Origin: Noviluteimonas gilva
Lineage (GTDB): Bacteria > Pseudomonadota > Gammaproteobacteria > Xanthomonadales > Xanthomonadaceae
DNA: 64,000 nucleotides
NCBI RefSeq assembly: GCF_009740395.1
Contig: NZ_WOXT01000001.1
Location: 864,464 to 928,463, forward strand
Direction: 5' to 3'
Of this stretch, positions 8,709-17,667 are shown piece by piece (positions within the stretch are counted from its first letter, which is position 1; each line of letters starts with the position of its first letter). A program made the position numbers and the translations under genes. Below the pieces are notes generated by a model. The model saw only the letters and a program-made list of their open reading frames with translations. It made no database searches and was not told where the DNA came from.

Positions 8709-10511
8709 ATGAGCAAGCAAAAACTAGAGCTGACCTGGATTGGGAAAGAGAAGCGGCCCAGGCTGGAGCCACGCATCCTGCTCGAAGATCCAGAAAGGTC
8801 CTACCACGCCAAGCATCGCGTGACGGACAGCGACGTCTTCGACAACAAGCTGATCTTTGGTGACAACCTGCTTGCGCTGAAGGCGCTAGAGCATGAGTTC
8901 GCTGGCAAGGTGAAATGTGTCTACATCGACCCACCTTTTAACACGCAGCAGGCTTTTGACCACTACGACGACGGATACGAACATTCCATATGGCTCGGAC
9001 TCATTCGTGATCGCGTCGAATCAATTCGCCGATTGCTGTCAGACGACGGGACGCTTTTCGTTCACATCGATGACAATGAGCTTGGCTACTTGATCGTGCT
9101 GCTTGACGAAATATTTGGCCGTCGTAACCGCATCGGAGTAATAACCTTTAAGCAGAGTTCCGCTTCTGGTCCGAAGGCCATCAATCCTGGGCTCGTCACG
9201 ACGAACAACTACATTTTGTACTACGCAAAGAACAAGGACGCATGGTCTCCGAATCGCGTCTTCGTTCCGGGGCCGCGTGATGATAGGTACTCCAAGTACA
9301 TCGAGAACTACGATCATGATTTCCGAGACTGGCATCTTACCGGTCTGCGCGAGGCGTTTCTTCGGAGCAACAGGCTGCATGCATGGGACGAGGCCAAGGC
9401 GAAGTTCGCTGATAAGCTCGAAGCCAAGCTCACCGAATTCGTAGTTGCCAATGCGCACCGAGTTGTTCGCACTGCACGAGTGGCGCCCAAAGATGTTAAT
9501 GAGTCAGCACGGGAGGCCCTTAGTCAGTCAACCGCTGATCGAACAAAGGTCTATCGGTCGAAACGGGAAGATAGAGATGATTACTACTTCCTTGGCGGTG
9601 AGCAGTTGGTTTTCTACAAGGCTAAGACTCGGATAATTGACGGGGAAGCAACGACCGCATCGCCACTGACAAATCTTTGGGATGATTTGCTGTCGAACAA
9701 CTTGCATAACGAGGGCGGCGTTTCATTTCCTAACGGGAAAAAGCCTGAAGGATTGATCAAGAGATGCCTCGAGCTCGCGACGAAACCAGGGGATATCGTT
9801 CTTGATTCGTTTGCGGGCTCCGGTACTACCGGTGCTGTTGCGCACAAGATGGGGCGCCGCTGGATCATGTTGGAGTTGGGCGAACATTGCGATACCCACA
9901 TCATCCCTCGACTTCGGAAGGTCATCGATGGAGAAGATTTGTCTGGAGTAACAAAGGCAGTTGGCTGGCCGGGAGGCGGGGGTTTCCGCTACTACAGGCT
10001 CGCGCCTAGCCTCATCGTGGACGACCGCTGGGGCAATCCAGTCATTAACCCGGAGTACAACTCCGCGATGCTGACCGAGGCGCTGACTAAGCTGGAGGGC
10101 TTTTCCTACGCGCCATCGGAGGCGATCTGGTGGCGGCACGGTCATTCCAGTGAGCGGGACTTTATCTACGTCACTACCCAGAATCTATCCGCAGACCAGT
10201 TGCAGGCACTGTCCGAGGAGGTAGGCTCAGACAAGAGCCTGCTTGTTTGTTGCTCAGCCTTCCATGCTGTTACGGCGGCTCAGGCTGCAACGCGCTGGCC
10301 GAACCTGACGCTGAAGAAGATCCCGAAGATGGTGCTGGCCCGCTGCGAGTGGGGCCACGACGACTACAGCCTCAACGTGACAAACCTGCCGGTGGCGACA
10401 CCTGATCCTGTCGTACCTACGGTTCCGGCTACTGGTAGCAGGAGCCGCAGGACGCCTGCAAATGAGGACCAGGGCGACATCTTTGGCCAGAACGTCGGGG
10501 AGGATGCATGA
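8709..10511 (+). CDS. Site-specific DNA methyltransferase, type III Mod-like (beta class)
   Basis: This 600-residue adenine-type (N6) or N4-cytosine methyltransferase carries the catalytic motif DPPF at residues 74-77 and the S-adenosylmethionine-binding motif FAGSGTTG at 368-375. Motif IV before motif I is the beta-class order of type III Mod subunits. The roughly 270 residues between them would hold the target-recognition domain. The start is taken as ATG 8709 rather than an upstream TTG that overlaps the AIPR stop. The stop overlaps the ATG of the next gene (ATGA), and that gene encodes a Res-like helicase. Expected role: modification of host DNA so that the system spares it. The recognition sequence cannot be read from the gene. 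Confidence 0.92.
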   Translation: MSKQKLELTWIGKEKRPRLEPRILLEDPERSYHAKHRVTDSDVFDNKLIFGDNLLALKALEHEFAGKVKCVYIDPPFNTQQAFDHYDDGYEHSIWLGLIRDRVESIRRLLSDDGTLFVHIDDNELGYLIVLLDEIFGRRNRIGVITFKQSSASGPKAINPGLVTTNNYILYYAKNKDAWSPNRVFVPGPRDDRYSKYIENYDHDFRDWHLTGLREAFLRSNRLHAWDEAKAKFADKLEAKLTEFVVANAHRVVRTARVAPKDVNESAREALSQSTADRTKVYRSKREDRDDYYFLGGEQLVFYKAKTRIIDGEATTASPLTNLWDDLLSNNLHNEGGVSFPNGKKPEGLIKRCLELATKPGDIVLDSFAGSGTTGAVAHKMGRRWIMLELGEHCDTHIIPRLRKVIDGEDLSGVTKAVGWPGGGGFRYYRLAPSLIVDDRWGNPVINPEYNSAMLTEALTKLEGFSYAPSEAIWWRHGHSSERDFIYVTTQNLSADQLQALSEEVGSDKSLLVCCSAFHAVTAAQAATRWPNLTLKKIPKMVLARCEWGHDDYSLNVTNLPVATPDPVVPTVPATGSRSRRTPANEDQGDIFGQNVGEDA

Positions 10512-13243
10512 TGAATCCCCGCGTTCTGCATGCCATCACTGGCCGCCTGTCCCTTCGCCCGCCGCAAGAGGAATCCCTCAAGCGGCTGGCTCGAGCGATA
10601 GAGATCTCGCCAGACCTCCTGCAGCATGAGCGAGAGGTCTTAGCCATTTTATCCACGCTGAAGGCCGAGTTCAGCACGCTGGAAGATTTTGAACGCGAAT
10701 TCCCCTCGCTGTGTTTCGCGCTGGCTACGGGAGTGGGCAAGACACGTCTGATGGGTGCGTTCATCGCCTATATGCACTTGGCGCACGGCATCAATAACTT
10801 CTTCGTGCTCGCCCCGAACCTGACCATTTACAACAAGCTGATCGCGGACTTCACGCGTAACACGCCCAAGTACGTGTTCAAGGGGATCGCCGAGTTTGCG
10901 CAGCAGCCACCCCTGATCATCACCGGTGACAACTATGACCAGACCGGCGCTGCGGTGGAGGACCAGCCTAGGGGTTTTGCTCACGACGTTCGCATCAACA
11001 TCTTCAACATCTCCAAGATCAATTCTGAAGTGCGCGGCGGCAAAGAGCCGCGCATTAAGCGGATGCGGGAAGTGCTGGGCGACAGTTATTTCAACCACCT
11101 GGCGAACCTGTCCGACCTCGTGTTGCTGATGGACGAATCGCACCGCTACCGTGCCCAGGCCGGTATGCGGGCAATCAACGAGCTGAAACCGTTGTTCGGA
11201 CTAGAGGTCACGGCGACGCCGTTCGTCGAATCCAGTAGGGGGCCGGTGCCGTTCAAAAACGTGGTAATGGACTATCCGCTGGCGCAGGCGATGGAGGACG
11301 GCTTCGTCAAGGAGCCCGCCGCCGTCACCCAGCGCAACTTCGACGCCAAGGCCCACACGTCGGAGGAGATCGAAAAAACCAAGCTGGAGGACGGAGTTCG
11401 TCTTCACGAGACAACAAAGGTGGAGCTGGTGACCTACGCTCGTGAGAGCGGCGTCAAAGCGGTCAAGCCCTTCATGCTCGTCATTGCGCGCGATACCACG
11501 CACGCAGCGCAACTACTGGATCTGCTGGAATCCGACGCGTTCTACGAGGGGCGATACAGGGGCAAGGTGATCCAGGTCGATTCCAGCCGTACCGGTGCGG
11601 AAGAGGAAGAGATGATCACCCGCCTGCTGGCCGTGGAGAGCGTCGACGAGCCAACCGAGATTGTCATCCACGTCAACATGCTCAAGGAAGGCTGGGACGT
11701 AACTAACCTGTACACGATCGTTCCGCTGCGCGCTGCTAATGCACGTACACTGATCGAGCAGAGCATCGGCCGCGGCCTGCGCCTGCCCTATGGCAAGCGC
11801 ACAGGCGTGGCGGCGGTAGATCGGCTGAACATCGTCGCCCACGACAAGTTCCAGGAGATCGTCGATGAGGCCAACCGCGGCGACTCCCCGATTCGCCTGA
11901 AGCAGGTCATCCTCGATGCGCCGAGCGCAGACGACAAGAAGGTCAGCGTACAGATTGAGTCGGGAGCGGCTGCCCGCATGGGGCTTGCGTCCAATCCCGC
12001 GATCGGTCCGGCGATAGGTGTCATTGGTACCGACGCCGCGTCTGCGCCAGTGCCCGTGTTCAACACCGAAGTGGAGAGGCAGGTTGCTCGCGCGGTCATG
12101 GAGGTAATCGGTACGTACGAGGTCAAGCCCGACCTGGTGCCTACAAGCGACACATTGCTCAACGCGGGCATCCAGAAGGACATACAGGAGAAGGTCGCCG
12201 AACTGCTGAAGCCGAAGCAGGGCGAGCTGCTGAAGGGCGTGGACGATCAAGCGCTGACTATCGATCTGCCCGCTTTGGTTGCGAAGGCCACCGAAGTGGT
12301 GGTTCAGCAGACCATCGACATCCCACGTATCGCGGTAGTGCCGAAGGGCGAGGTCACGACCGGCTTCCGACCATTCACGCTGGATGTCAGCCGGCTTCAC
12401 CTGCAGCCAGGCGAACGAGAGATCGTCGGACAAAACCTGCGTACCAATGAACAATTCACCTTGGCCGCCGAGATCGGCTTGAAGGAGCAGCGGCCGGAGG
12501 ACTACATCGTCCACGCCCTGATCGACTTCGATGATGTCGACTACTTCACACATGCTGACCTGCTGTACGAGCTCGCGAGCCAGATGGTCCAGCATTTGAA
12601 TGGCTACCTTTCGGACACCGAAGTCGTCAGCGTGCTGGATCGGGACCGACGACTGATCGCCAAGGAGATCCACGCGCAGATGATGTTGCACTTCTTTGAG
12701 GATGCGGCTGAGTTCGAGGTGCAAGTCAGTCGTGGGTTCACCGAACTCAAGCCATGCAACTACACGGTGACAGCGGGGCAGCCGCCGCGCCACTATCGCG
12801 AGACCGTCGACGATGTAGGTCGCATCAAGCAGATGCTGTTCGGTGGTTTCAAGAAATGTCTCTATCAGCTGCAGAAGTTCGACTCGGACACGGAACGTCG
12901 CTTCGCGGTCATCCTGGAAAGGGACGCCATCAAATGGTTCAAGCCTGCGAAGGGGCAGTTCCAGATCTACTACAAGTTAGGCACAGAGCAACCGGAGTAT
13001 GTGCCCGACTTCGTTGTCGAGACCGCTGCGGCAATCCTCATGGTTGAAACCAAGAGGCGGGACGACTTGCAGACTCCCGAGGTGAAGGCTAAGGCCGAGG
13101 CGGCGGCACGTTGGTGCAAGCATGCCTCCGACTATGCCGCGACCGTCGGCGGAAAGCCTTGGAAGTATCTGCTGATCCCGCACGATGAGGTTGCCGAGAA
13201 CAAGACGTTGGCCGACTACATGCGGTTCGAGCAGAAGGCCTAG
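10508..13243 (+). CDS. Type III restriction Res-like DEAD/DEAH helicase-endonuclease
   Basis: The 911-residue protein has the layout of type III Res. Walker A (ATGVGKT) is at residues 73-79 and a DESH box at 209-212. Helicase motif VI reads SIGRGLRLPYG. Near the C terminus, D834 and E847-x-K849 (PDF, then VETKRR) give the PD-(D/E)xK nuclease core. Together with the upstream Mod it forms what looks like a complete restriction-modification pair, translationally coupled by an ATGA overlap. No frameshift or missing catalytic residue is seen. Length suits the family (about 900-1000 residues). In a composite system its nuclease might be steered by the SNF2 helicase or the zinc-hook ATPase, but that is not visible in the sequence. 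Confidence 0.92.
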   Translation: MMNPRVLHAITGRLSLRPPQEESLKRLARAIEISPDLLQHEREVLAILSTLKAEFSTLEDFEREFPSLCFALATGVGKTRLMGAFIAYMHLAHGINNFFVLAPNLTIYNKLIADFTRNTPKYVFKGIAEFAQQPPLIITGDNYDQTGAAVEDQPRGFAHDVRINIFNISKINSEVRGGKEPRIKRMREVLGDSYFNHLANLSDLVLLMDESHRYRAQAGMRAINELKPLFGLEVTATPFVESSRGPVPFKNVVMDYPLAQAMEDGFVKEPAAVTQRNFDAKAHTSEEIEKTKLEDGVRLHETTKVELVTYARESGVKAVKPFMLVIARDTTHAAQLLDLLESDAFYEGRYRGKVIQVDSSRTGAEEEEMITRLLAVESVDEPTEIVIHVNMLKEGWDVTNLYTIVPLRAANARTLIEQSIGRGLRLPYGKRTGVAAVDRLNIVAHDKFQEIVDEANRGDSPIRLKQVILDAPSADDKKVSVQIESGAAARMGLASNPAIGPAIGVIGTDAASAPVPVFNTEVERQVARAVMEVIGTYEVKPDLVPTSDTLLNAGIQKDIQEKVAELLKPKQGELLKGVDDQALTIDLPALVAKATEVVVQQTIDIPRIAVVPKGEVTTGFRPFTLDVSRLHLQPGEREIVGQNLRTNEQFTLAAEIGLKEQRPEDYIVHALIDFDDVDYFTHADLLYELASQMVQHLNGYLSDTEVVSVLDRDRRLIAKEIHAQMMLHFFEDAAEFEVQVSRGFTELKPCNYTVTAGQPPRHYRETVDDVGRIKQMLFGGFKKCLYQLQKFDSDTERRFAVILERDAIKWFKPAKGQFQIYYKLGTEQPEYVPDFVVETAAAILMVETKRRDDLQTPEVKAKAEAAARWCKHASDYAATVGGKPWKYLLIPHDEVAENKTLADYMRFEQKA

Positions 13244-13261
13244 AGCTGACGGGAGTGAAGT

Positions 13262-14479
13262 GTGTCGGGAAGAATGTTGCCCGTGTCGGTTGCTGATTGG
13301 TCCCAAGTAATCCTCTCAGCCGAGAAGCCGCTCGACTTTCTGCTAAGAAAGGGTGTTGCCGTGTATATCAAGGTTCGGCGAGATAGCGAGATCGTGTATC
13401 GCCATTACAAGGTACCTTTAGCTCAATGGGAGCGGAGCACGCTCCCCTTCCCAGCATTCCAGAACACGAGAGCTCCAATGTCGCCTGGAGATCTGGCGCC
13501 GGCGGAACTTTCTGAGTCTCATCCTCTGTTTGGTCTGGAGAAGGTCGACTCTCTTCCCCGTGTGGGGTTCCTTGAGGAGGCGGCTTTTCTGCGCCTGGAC
13601 GATGGGGCGCTCGCAGAGATTGCCGTGTCTCGGTCCTGCTTTGTCTCAAGCTTTTCGGGTGAAGGGTTTTTGACTCCACGCCCTTGCGAGGTCACCGATC
13701 AAACGCTCGGTGGATACTCCATCAAGAAGCCGCTGCGAATCGAGGCTGCTGACTTGGCGAGATTCGAGTTCGATCGCGCCATCATCGTCGACAAGAGAAG
13801 ACTAGATTGGGTGTTGGCAAGGATCTCCCCAATGGAGGCGCCTCCCCCTGAGCAATTCGCTATCCAGATCGAGGTGGGTGAGAGCGACTTGTATGTGACT
13901 TCAGTCGACTTCGAGGCGCTGAGACACGAAGAACGGCTGGACCGCCAGCTGATCGAATATCCCTTCTTGCACAAAGAGCAAATGCCAGGAATCTATTGGA
14001 TGTTCCAGGCTGCGTACGCGCATAATCACCTAGAGTCGGTGCCTAGAGATAAAGTTGGTGAGTGGCTGAAGGAAAATGCGCCGAAAGGCACCTACCGCTA
14101 CAAGAGTATCCGAACGGCAACGAAGTTTGTCTGGCCTGAAGTCGATAGAGCTAGTGGCGGCAAAGGTCGCGGAGAGTTCGTCCTTGAGGATCTCGATGAC
14201 TGGACGGTTGCAGATGATTACAAGTTTCCCTTTATCAGCAAAGGACTCTCGTTCGTTCTTGCCATTGCAGACTGGTGGGTAAAAGTCCTACGCAAAAATC
14301 CGGATACAGCCGCGGTGACTCTTGCCGAGAAGCTCGTGGAGAACAAATTCGCTGGCTTGGAAGTAGGCGACCTCGTGTATCTCATCAGCGGGGCACAGAT
14401 CACGGAGGAAGAGGCTGCGTCCTTTGGGTCGTATCTGAAGGAGATGGGCAAAAGAGTGCGGCCTATTATTAGTAAATAG
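13262..14479 (+). CDS. Unrecognised protein, last gene of the defence cluster
   Basis: I do not recognise this 405-residue protein. The start is GTG at 13262, behind GGGAG (13251-13255); ATG at 13274 is an alternative. It has no signal peptide or membrane segment. It looks like a soluble, mixed alpha/beta protein, with Trp/Tyr-rich segments in the centre (QMPGIYWMFQ) and an ENKFAGLEVGDLVYLISG block near the end. It begins 18 bp after the Res gene, so it is probably co-transcribed with the restriction genes. A decayed copy of its last part lies 260 bp downstream. A partner, specificity or immunity function in the same system is possible but unproven. Confidence 0.7.
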   Translation: MSGRMLPVSVADWSQVILSAEKPLDFLLRKGVAVYIKVRRDSEIVYRHYKVPLAQWERSTLPFPAFQNTRAPMSPGDLAPAELSESHPLFGLEKVDSLPRVGFLEEAAFLRLDDGALAEIAVSRSCFVSSFSGEGFLTPRPCEVTDQTLGGYSIKKPLRIEAADLARFEFDRAIIVDKRRLDWVLARISPMEAPPPEQFAIQIEVGESDLYVTSVDFEALRHEERLDRQLIEYPFLHKEQMPGIYWMFQAAYAHNHLESVPRDKVGEWLKENAPKGTYRYKSIRTATKFVWPEVDRASGGKGRGEFVLEDLDDWTVADDYKFPFISKGLSFVLAIADWWVKVLRKNPDTAAVTLAEKLVENKFAGLEVGDLVYLISGAQITEEEAASFGSYLKEMGKRVRPIISK

Positions 14480-14549
14480 GCCGAGTAGAAGTCTCTCAGC
14501 TGCCCCCGAAACAGGAGGTCGGCTTCGCCAAGCTCCAATTGGGGCACGA

Positions 14550-14666
14550 TCATCCTGCCTTGCGATTAATTGTCACTACATTGCCGCCGCTATCAGCCCG
14601 CAAGGCATCCAGATAGTCAGCCCATTTCTGCACGGCCTTTCGGCACTCGTCCAGAGTCCCGGTGAG
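14550..14666 (-). pseudogene. C-terminal fragment of a phage-type tyrosine integrase
   Basis: Read on the minus strand, this stretch encodes TLDECRKAVQKWADYLDALR followed by 15 further residues and a stop at 14550. The AVQKWADYLDALR pattern is typical of the extreme C terminus of P4-like tyrosine integrases. The frame closes with a stop codon at 14667-14669, and no catalytic part of the enzyme lies next to it. It is therefore a remnant of about 35 codons. It shows that an integrase gene once lay here and was cut off at about 14,664, exactly where the relic of the unrecognised gene begins. Confidence 0.7.
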
Positions 14667-14771
14667 TCAAACACAACTCTCGCCAGGAAGCTGATTGAGA
14701 ACAAGTTTGGGGGCTTGGAAGTGGATGACCTCGTATATCTCATTAGCGGATCCAGCCTCGCGAACCAATAA
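14664..14771 (+). pseudogene. Relic of a second copy of the last defence-cluster gene
   Basis: This frame reads ESNTTLARKLIENKFGGLEV then DDLVYLISG and a stop at 14769. It is clearly related to the ending of the intact gene at about 14,309-14,395 (VTLAEKLVENKFAGLEV then GDLVYLISG). Only about 35 codons remain, with no start codon. The protein-level match is stronger than the DNA match, so the copy diverged before it was truncated, pointing to a second related element rather than a fresh duplication. It abuts the integrase fragment. Confidence 0.75.
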
Positions 14772-15090
14772 GCTTTGTCAGTCCAGAAGAATCTAAGCGC
14801 GCCACCTAACCGCTTTGATTGCTCCTGGCGTCAGTTGGAGGGCAATCTGTAGAACGTGGGCCGTCAGTGAAATCACTGCTGAATTCGCTGGCCACAGAGC
14901 TTCAGGCGCTGAGCGGCGCAAGTCCCCCAGGCCCGGCGCATCGGATCCCGAACTTGATAGGCGTCCTGAGCCCGTCGGGCCGTCAAATGGCTTCGGGCAG
15001 GACTCGGACACCGCCAGCACTTCAATGTACTTCCGATGCTCTCTTCATATCGGCAGGATCAGGTGTCGCGCCCGAGCTGGAATGTCAAAT
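14772..15090. other. Intergenic stretch without a recognisable gene
   Basis: About 320 bases between the relics and the metal island. Short frames exist on both strands, for example a minus-strand frame at 14793-15020 ending LQLTPGAIKAVRWRA, but none has a convincing start site or known family. It is most likely eroded mobile-element DNA at a junction between two insertions. Confidence 0.5.
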
Positions 15091-15110
15091 GTGAGTCAGA
15101 TTGGGAGTCA
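15091..15110 (+). repeat. Left 20-bp direct repeat of the metal island (possible attL)
   Basis: The sequence GTGAGTCAGATTGGGAGTCA matches GTGAGTCAGATCGTGAGTCA at 34511-34530 in 18 of 20 positions, in the same orientation. The two copies enclose every metal-resistance gene in the window and nothing else. A further GTGAGTCA lies at 14663-14670 at the relic junction. This is the pattern expected of attachment-site core repeats, although no intact integrase lies inside. Confidence 0.5.
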
Positions 15111-15170
15111 TTACTAAGCGGTGGCTTGCAGATAGATCATTGAAAGCAATGGGTTGCGACTACCCAACGG

Positions 15171-15614
15171 CTACAACGAGGGCGAACGACGATCCTGTGC
15201 CTTGGATGCGGCCGTATCGGCCGGTTGGCGCAAGGCGCCGAGGATCGCGCAATGATCGCGTTCGCCGCCGGCGCACTGGGTGATGACTCGTTCCAACTCG
15301 GCGGCCATGTTGCTCAACTCACGGATGCGGTTACGGATATCGGTTAGGTGTTCGCGCGCAATGACGTCCACGTCGCAGCAGGACATCGTCGGATCGTCAT
15401 CGAGGCTGAGCAGGCTGCGGATCTCCTCCAGGCTGAAGCCGAGCTCGCGCCCGCGGCTAATGAAACGCAGCCGGTCGACTTCGGCCGTGCTGTATTCGCG
15501 GTAGCCACTCGCGGTGCGGGCGGGCGAGGGCATGAGGCCCGAGCGTTCGTAGTAGCGGATGGTCTCCAGGTGGCAGCCGCTGGCGGCCGCCGCTTCACTG
15601 ATTTTCATTCGCAT
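15171..15614 (-). CDS. pbrR: MerR family heavy-metal regulator, PbrR/CadR-like
   Basis: This 147-residue MerR-type activator has an N-terminal winged helix-turn-helix (residues 1-70, with the TIRYYERSGL family motif), a dimerisation helix and a metal loop. Cysteines at 14, 79, 80, 114 and 122 nearly match the C14/C79/C114/C123 set of lead sensor PbrR, so Pb(II)/Cd(II) sensing is likely; CueR-type sensing is less likely. It is divergent from the PbrT-like permease, and a MerR-type promoter with a 19-bp spacer lies between them. It would bend the DNA to activate that promoter when metal binds. Class is certain; the exact metal is inferred. Confidence 0.85.
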   Translation of the reverse strand: MRMKISEAAAASGCHLETIRYYERSGLMPSPARTASGYREYSTAEVDRLRFISRGRELGFSLEEIRSLLSLDDDPTMSCCDVDVIAREHLTDIRNRIRELSNMAAELERVITQCAGGERDHCAILGALRQPADTAASKAQDRRSPSL

Positions 15615-15620
15615 TGGCTC

Positions 15621-15651
15621 TTGACCCTGTAGTAGCTACGGACTTTACGCT
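15621..15651 (+). promoter_or_regulatory. MerR-type promoter/operator of the pbrT-czc operon
   Basis: A -35 TTGACC (15621-15626) and a -10-like TACGCT (15646-15651) are separated by 19 bp, the overlong spacer typical of MerR-activated promoters. Within the spacer is an imperfect dyad, CTGTAG-TAG-CTACGG (15627-15641). It lies 6 bp beyond the start of the regulator and reads toward the permease gene. Confidence 0.8.
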
Positions 15652-15686
15652 GGGCTCCTGCGTGGTGCCAGCCCGGCATCCCCTCG

Positions 15687-17657
15687 ATGGGGTTTGAGCC
15701 TGTGCGTTGCTTGATTCGATTCGCTTTGCTCGCCTGGCTGGCCCTGGCTGTTGGCCTCGGGACGGTCCAGGCGGCGGAAACCCCTGGCGCGAACCCACGC
15801 CAAACCTGGCAGCTCTTGGACTACGTGGCCGTGGACTACGCCGGCGCGGTTCAAGCCGGGCAGGTGGTCGCGCCGGCGGAATACGCCGAGATGCGCGAGT
15901 TTGCAGGCACGGTGCGGATTCAGCTGGCGGCGTTGCCCACGACGCCGGCCCAGCCGGCCTTGCTGGCGCAGGCTGACCGTCTCATCGCAGCCGTCGAGGC
16001 CAAAGCTGAGGCACGAGACGTGGCCACCTTGGCGCATCAGCTGGCCGACGCGCTGCTGAAGAGCTACCCCATCGCTGCGGCGCCCACGATGCCGCCCGAC
16101 CTGGCACGGGCCGCTCCGCTGTACGCACAGCAGTGCGCAGGCTGCCACGGCGCCTCGGGGCGGGGTGACGGACCGGTCGCGGCCAGCCTTAACCCGCCGC
16201 CGATCAATTTCACCGATGCCGAACGCGCGGCGCGACGTAGCCCCCTGGCGCTGTATCAGGCGATCTCGCAGGGCATCCAAGGCACGGCGATGACCGGCTT
16301 TACCGGATTGTCCGATGCCGATCGCTGGGCGCTGGCGTTCTACGTCGGCGGCTTGGCGTATCCCCAAGAAGCGCGAGCGAAGGGCGAAGCCTTGTGGCGC
16401 GACAACGCCGCGTTGCACCGCCAACTCCCGACCCTCGAGTCGCTTACCCGAACCAGCGAAGCGGATCTCGCCTCCTCGCTCGGGCAAGCGCAGCAAGCCC
16501 AGGCAATCGTGGCGTACCTGCGCTCGCAGCCTCAGGCTGTCACCGCTCACGCCCCGGGCCCAACTGGCGGCCCGTTCGCGCTGGCGCGGCAGCGTCTGGC
16601 CGACAGCGTGCAAGCCTTCGCCGCAGGCGATGCCACGCAGGCCAAGGCCTTGGCCCTCTCGTCTTATCTGGACGGCGTCGAGCCCGTCGAGCCCACGCTC
16701 GCCGCCCGCGATCGTGCCCGGATGCGCCAAATCGAAACCGCCATGAGTGCGTACCGCGCGCAACTCGGCCGAAATACCCCAGCGACCGAAGTGACGCGGC
16801 AAGCAGACCAGATCACAGTCCTGTTCGATCGCGCAGAGAAGGTGTTGCAGGACAGTCACACCGACAGCACCACCGCGTTCCTCGGCAGCTTCACCATCCT
16901 GCTCCGCGAAGGCCTAGAGGCGTTGCTGATCGTGATCGGCATGATCGCCTTCCTGCGCAAGGCTGAGCGGCGCGAGGTGCTGCCTTACGTGCACGCAGGC
17001 TGGGTGGGTGCCTTGCTGGCAGGGGTAGTGACCTGGGCGATTGCCACCTATCTGGTCGGCGTCAGCGGCGCCAATCGTGAAGTTACTGAAGGACTGTCAG
17101 CGCTGTTCGCCGCCGTTGTACTGCTCATCGTCGGCATCTGGATGCACCAGAAGAGTCTCGCCGGCCGTTGGCAGCAGTACCTGCACGCCAAGATGTCGGC
17201 CGCGCTGACACGGCGCTCGGCGATCTTTTTGTTCTCGCTCGCGTTCATTGCGGTCTACCGCGAAGTGTTCGAGACAATCCTGTTCTTCATCGCGATGTGG
17301 AGCGAGCACAACGGCGGCGCGATTGTCGCCGGGCTGGTCGCCGGCAGCGCGGCGCTGGCGGCGATCGCGTACTGGATGCTGCGCGTGAGCAAGCGCTTGC
17401 CGATCGGCCAGTTCTTCTCGATCAGTTCGCTCCTGATCGCCGTGCTCGCGGTCGTGCTGGTGGGCAAGGGCATCGCCGCCTTGCAGGAGGCCGGTTGGGT
17501 CGGGCAAGCGCTGGTGGCCGTGCCGCGCATCGACTGGCTCGGCGTGTATCCATCCTGGCAATCGCTGCTGGCCCAGCTTGCCGTCGCGGTGATCGCCGCC
17601 GGTGGTTTCTATTTCAACGCCCGTTCTTCACGCGCTATGGCGCGCGTCAGCAAATGA
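15687..17657 (+). CDS. pbrT: Cytochrome c / FTR1 family permease, PbrT-like
   Basis: The 656-residue protein is a fusion. It has a signal peptide (about residues 6-30, ending VQAAE), a helical periplasmic region, a c-type cytochrome domain with CxxCH at 150-154 (CAGCH), and a C-terminal FTR1-type permease. The permease shows two REGLE-type metal motifs, REGLE at 407-411 and REVFE at 525-529, among several transmembrane helices. This is the architecture of PbrT, linked to Pb(II) uptake in Cupriavidus, and of related iron permeases. Start codon: ATG 15687, with GTG 15702 as an alternative that gives a tighter signal peptide. It faces a PbrR-like regulator and heads the operon that continues into czc. 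Confidence 0.85.
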   Translation: MGFEPVRCLIRFALLAWLALAVGLGTVQAAETPGANPRQTWQLLDYVAVDYAGAVQAGQVVAPAEYAEMREFAGTVRIQLAALPTTPAQPALLAQADRLIAAVEAKAEARDVATLAHQLADALLKSYPIAAAPTMPPDLARAAPLYAQQCAGCHGASGRGDGPVAASLNPPPINFTDAERAARRSPLALYQAISQGIQGTAMTGFTGLSDADRWALAFYVGGLAYPQEARAKGEALWRDNAALHRQLPTLESLTRTSEADLASSLGQAQQAQAIVAYLRSQPQAVTAHAPGPTGGPFALARQRLADSVQAFAAGDATQAKALALSSYLDGVEPVEPTLAARDRARMRQIETAMSAYRAQLGRNTPATEVTRQADQITVLFDRAEKVLQDSHTDSTTAFLGSFTILLREGLEALLIVIGMIAFLRKAERREVLPYVHAGWVGALLAGVVTWAIATYLVGVSGANREVTEGLSALFAAVVLLIVGIWMHQKSLAGRWQQYLHAKMSAALTRRSAIFLFSLAFIAVYREVFETILFFIAMWSEHNGGAIVAGLVAGSAALAAIAYWMLRVSKRLPIGQFFSISSLLIAVLAVVLVGKGIAALQEAGWVGQALVAVPRIDWLGVYPSWQSLLAQLAVAVIAAGGFYFNARSSRAMARVSK

Positions 17658-17667
17658 GGTTCATCCG

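Noticed and set aside
14793-15117. Short frames on both strands at the defence/metal junction
   Set aside because: No convincing start sites, families or conservation cues; treated as eroded intergenic DNA.
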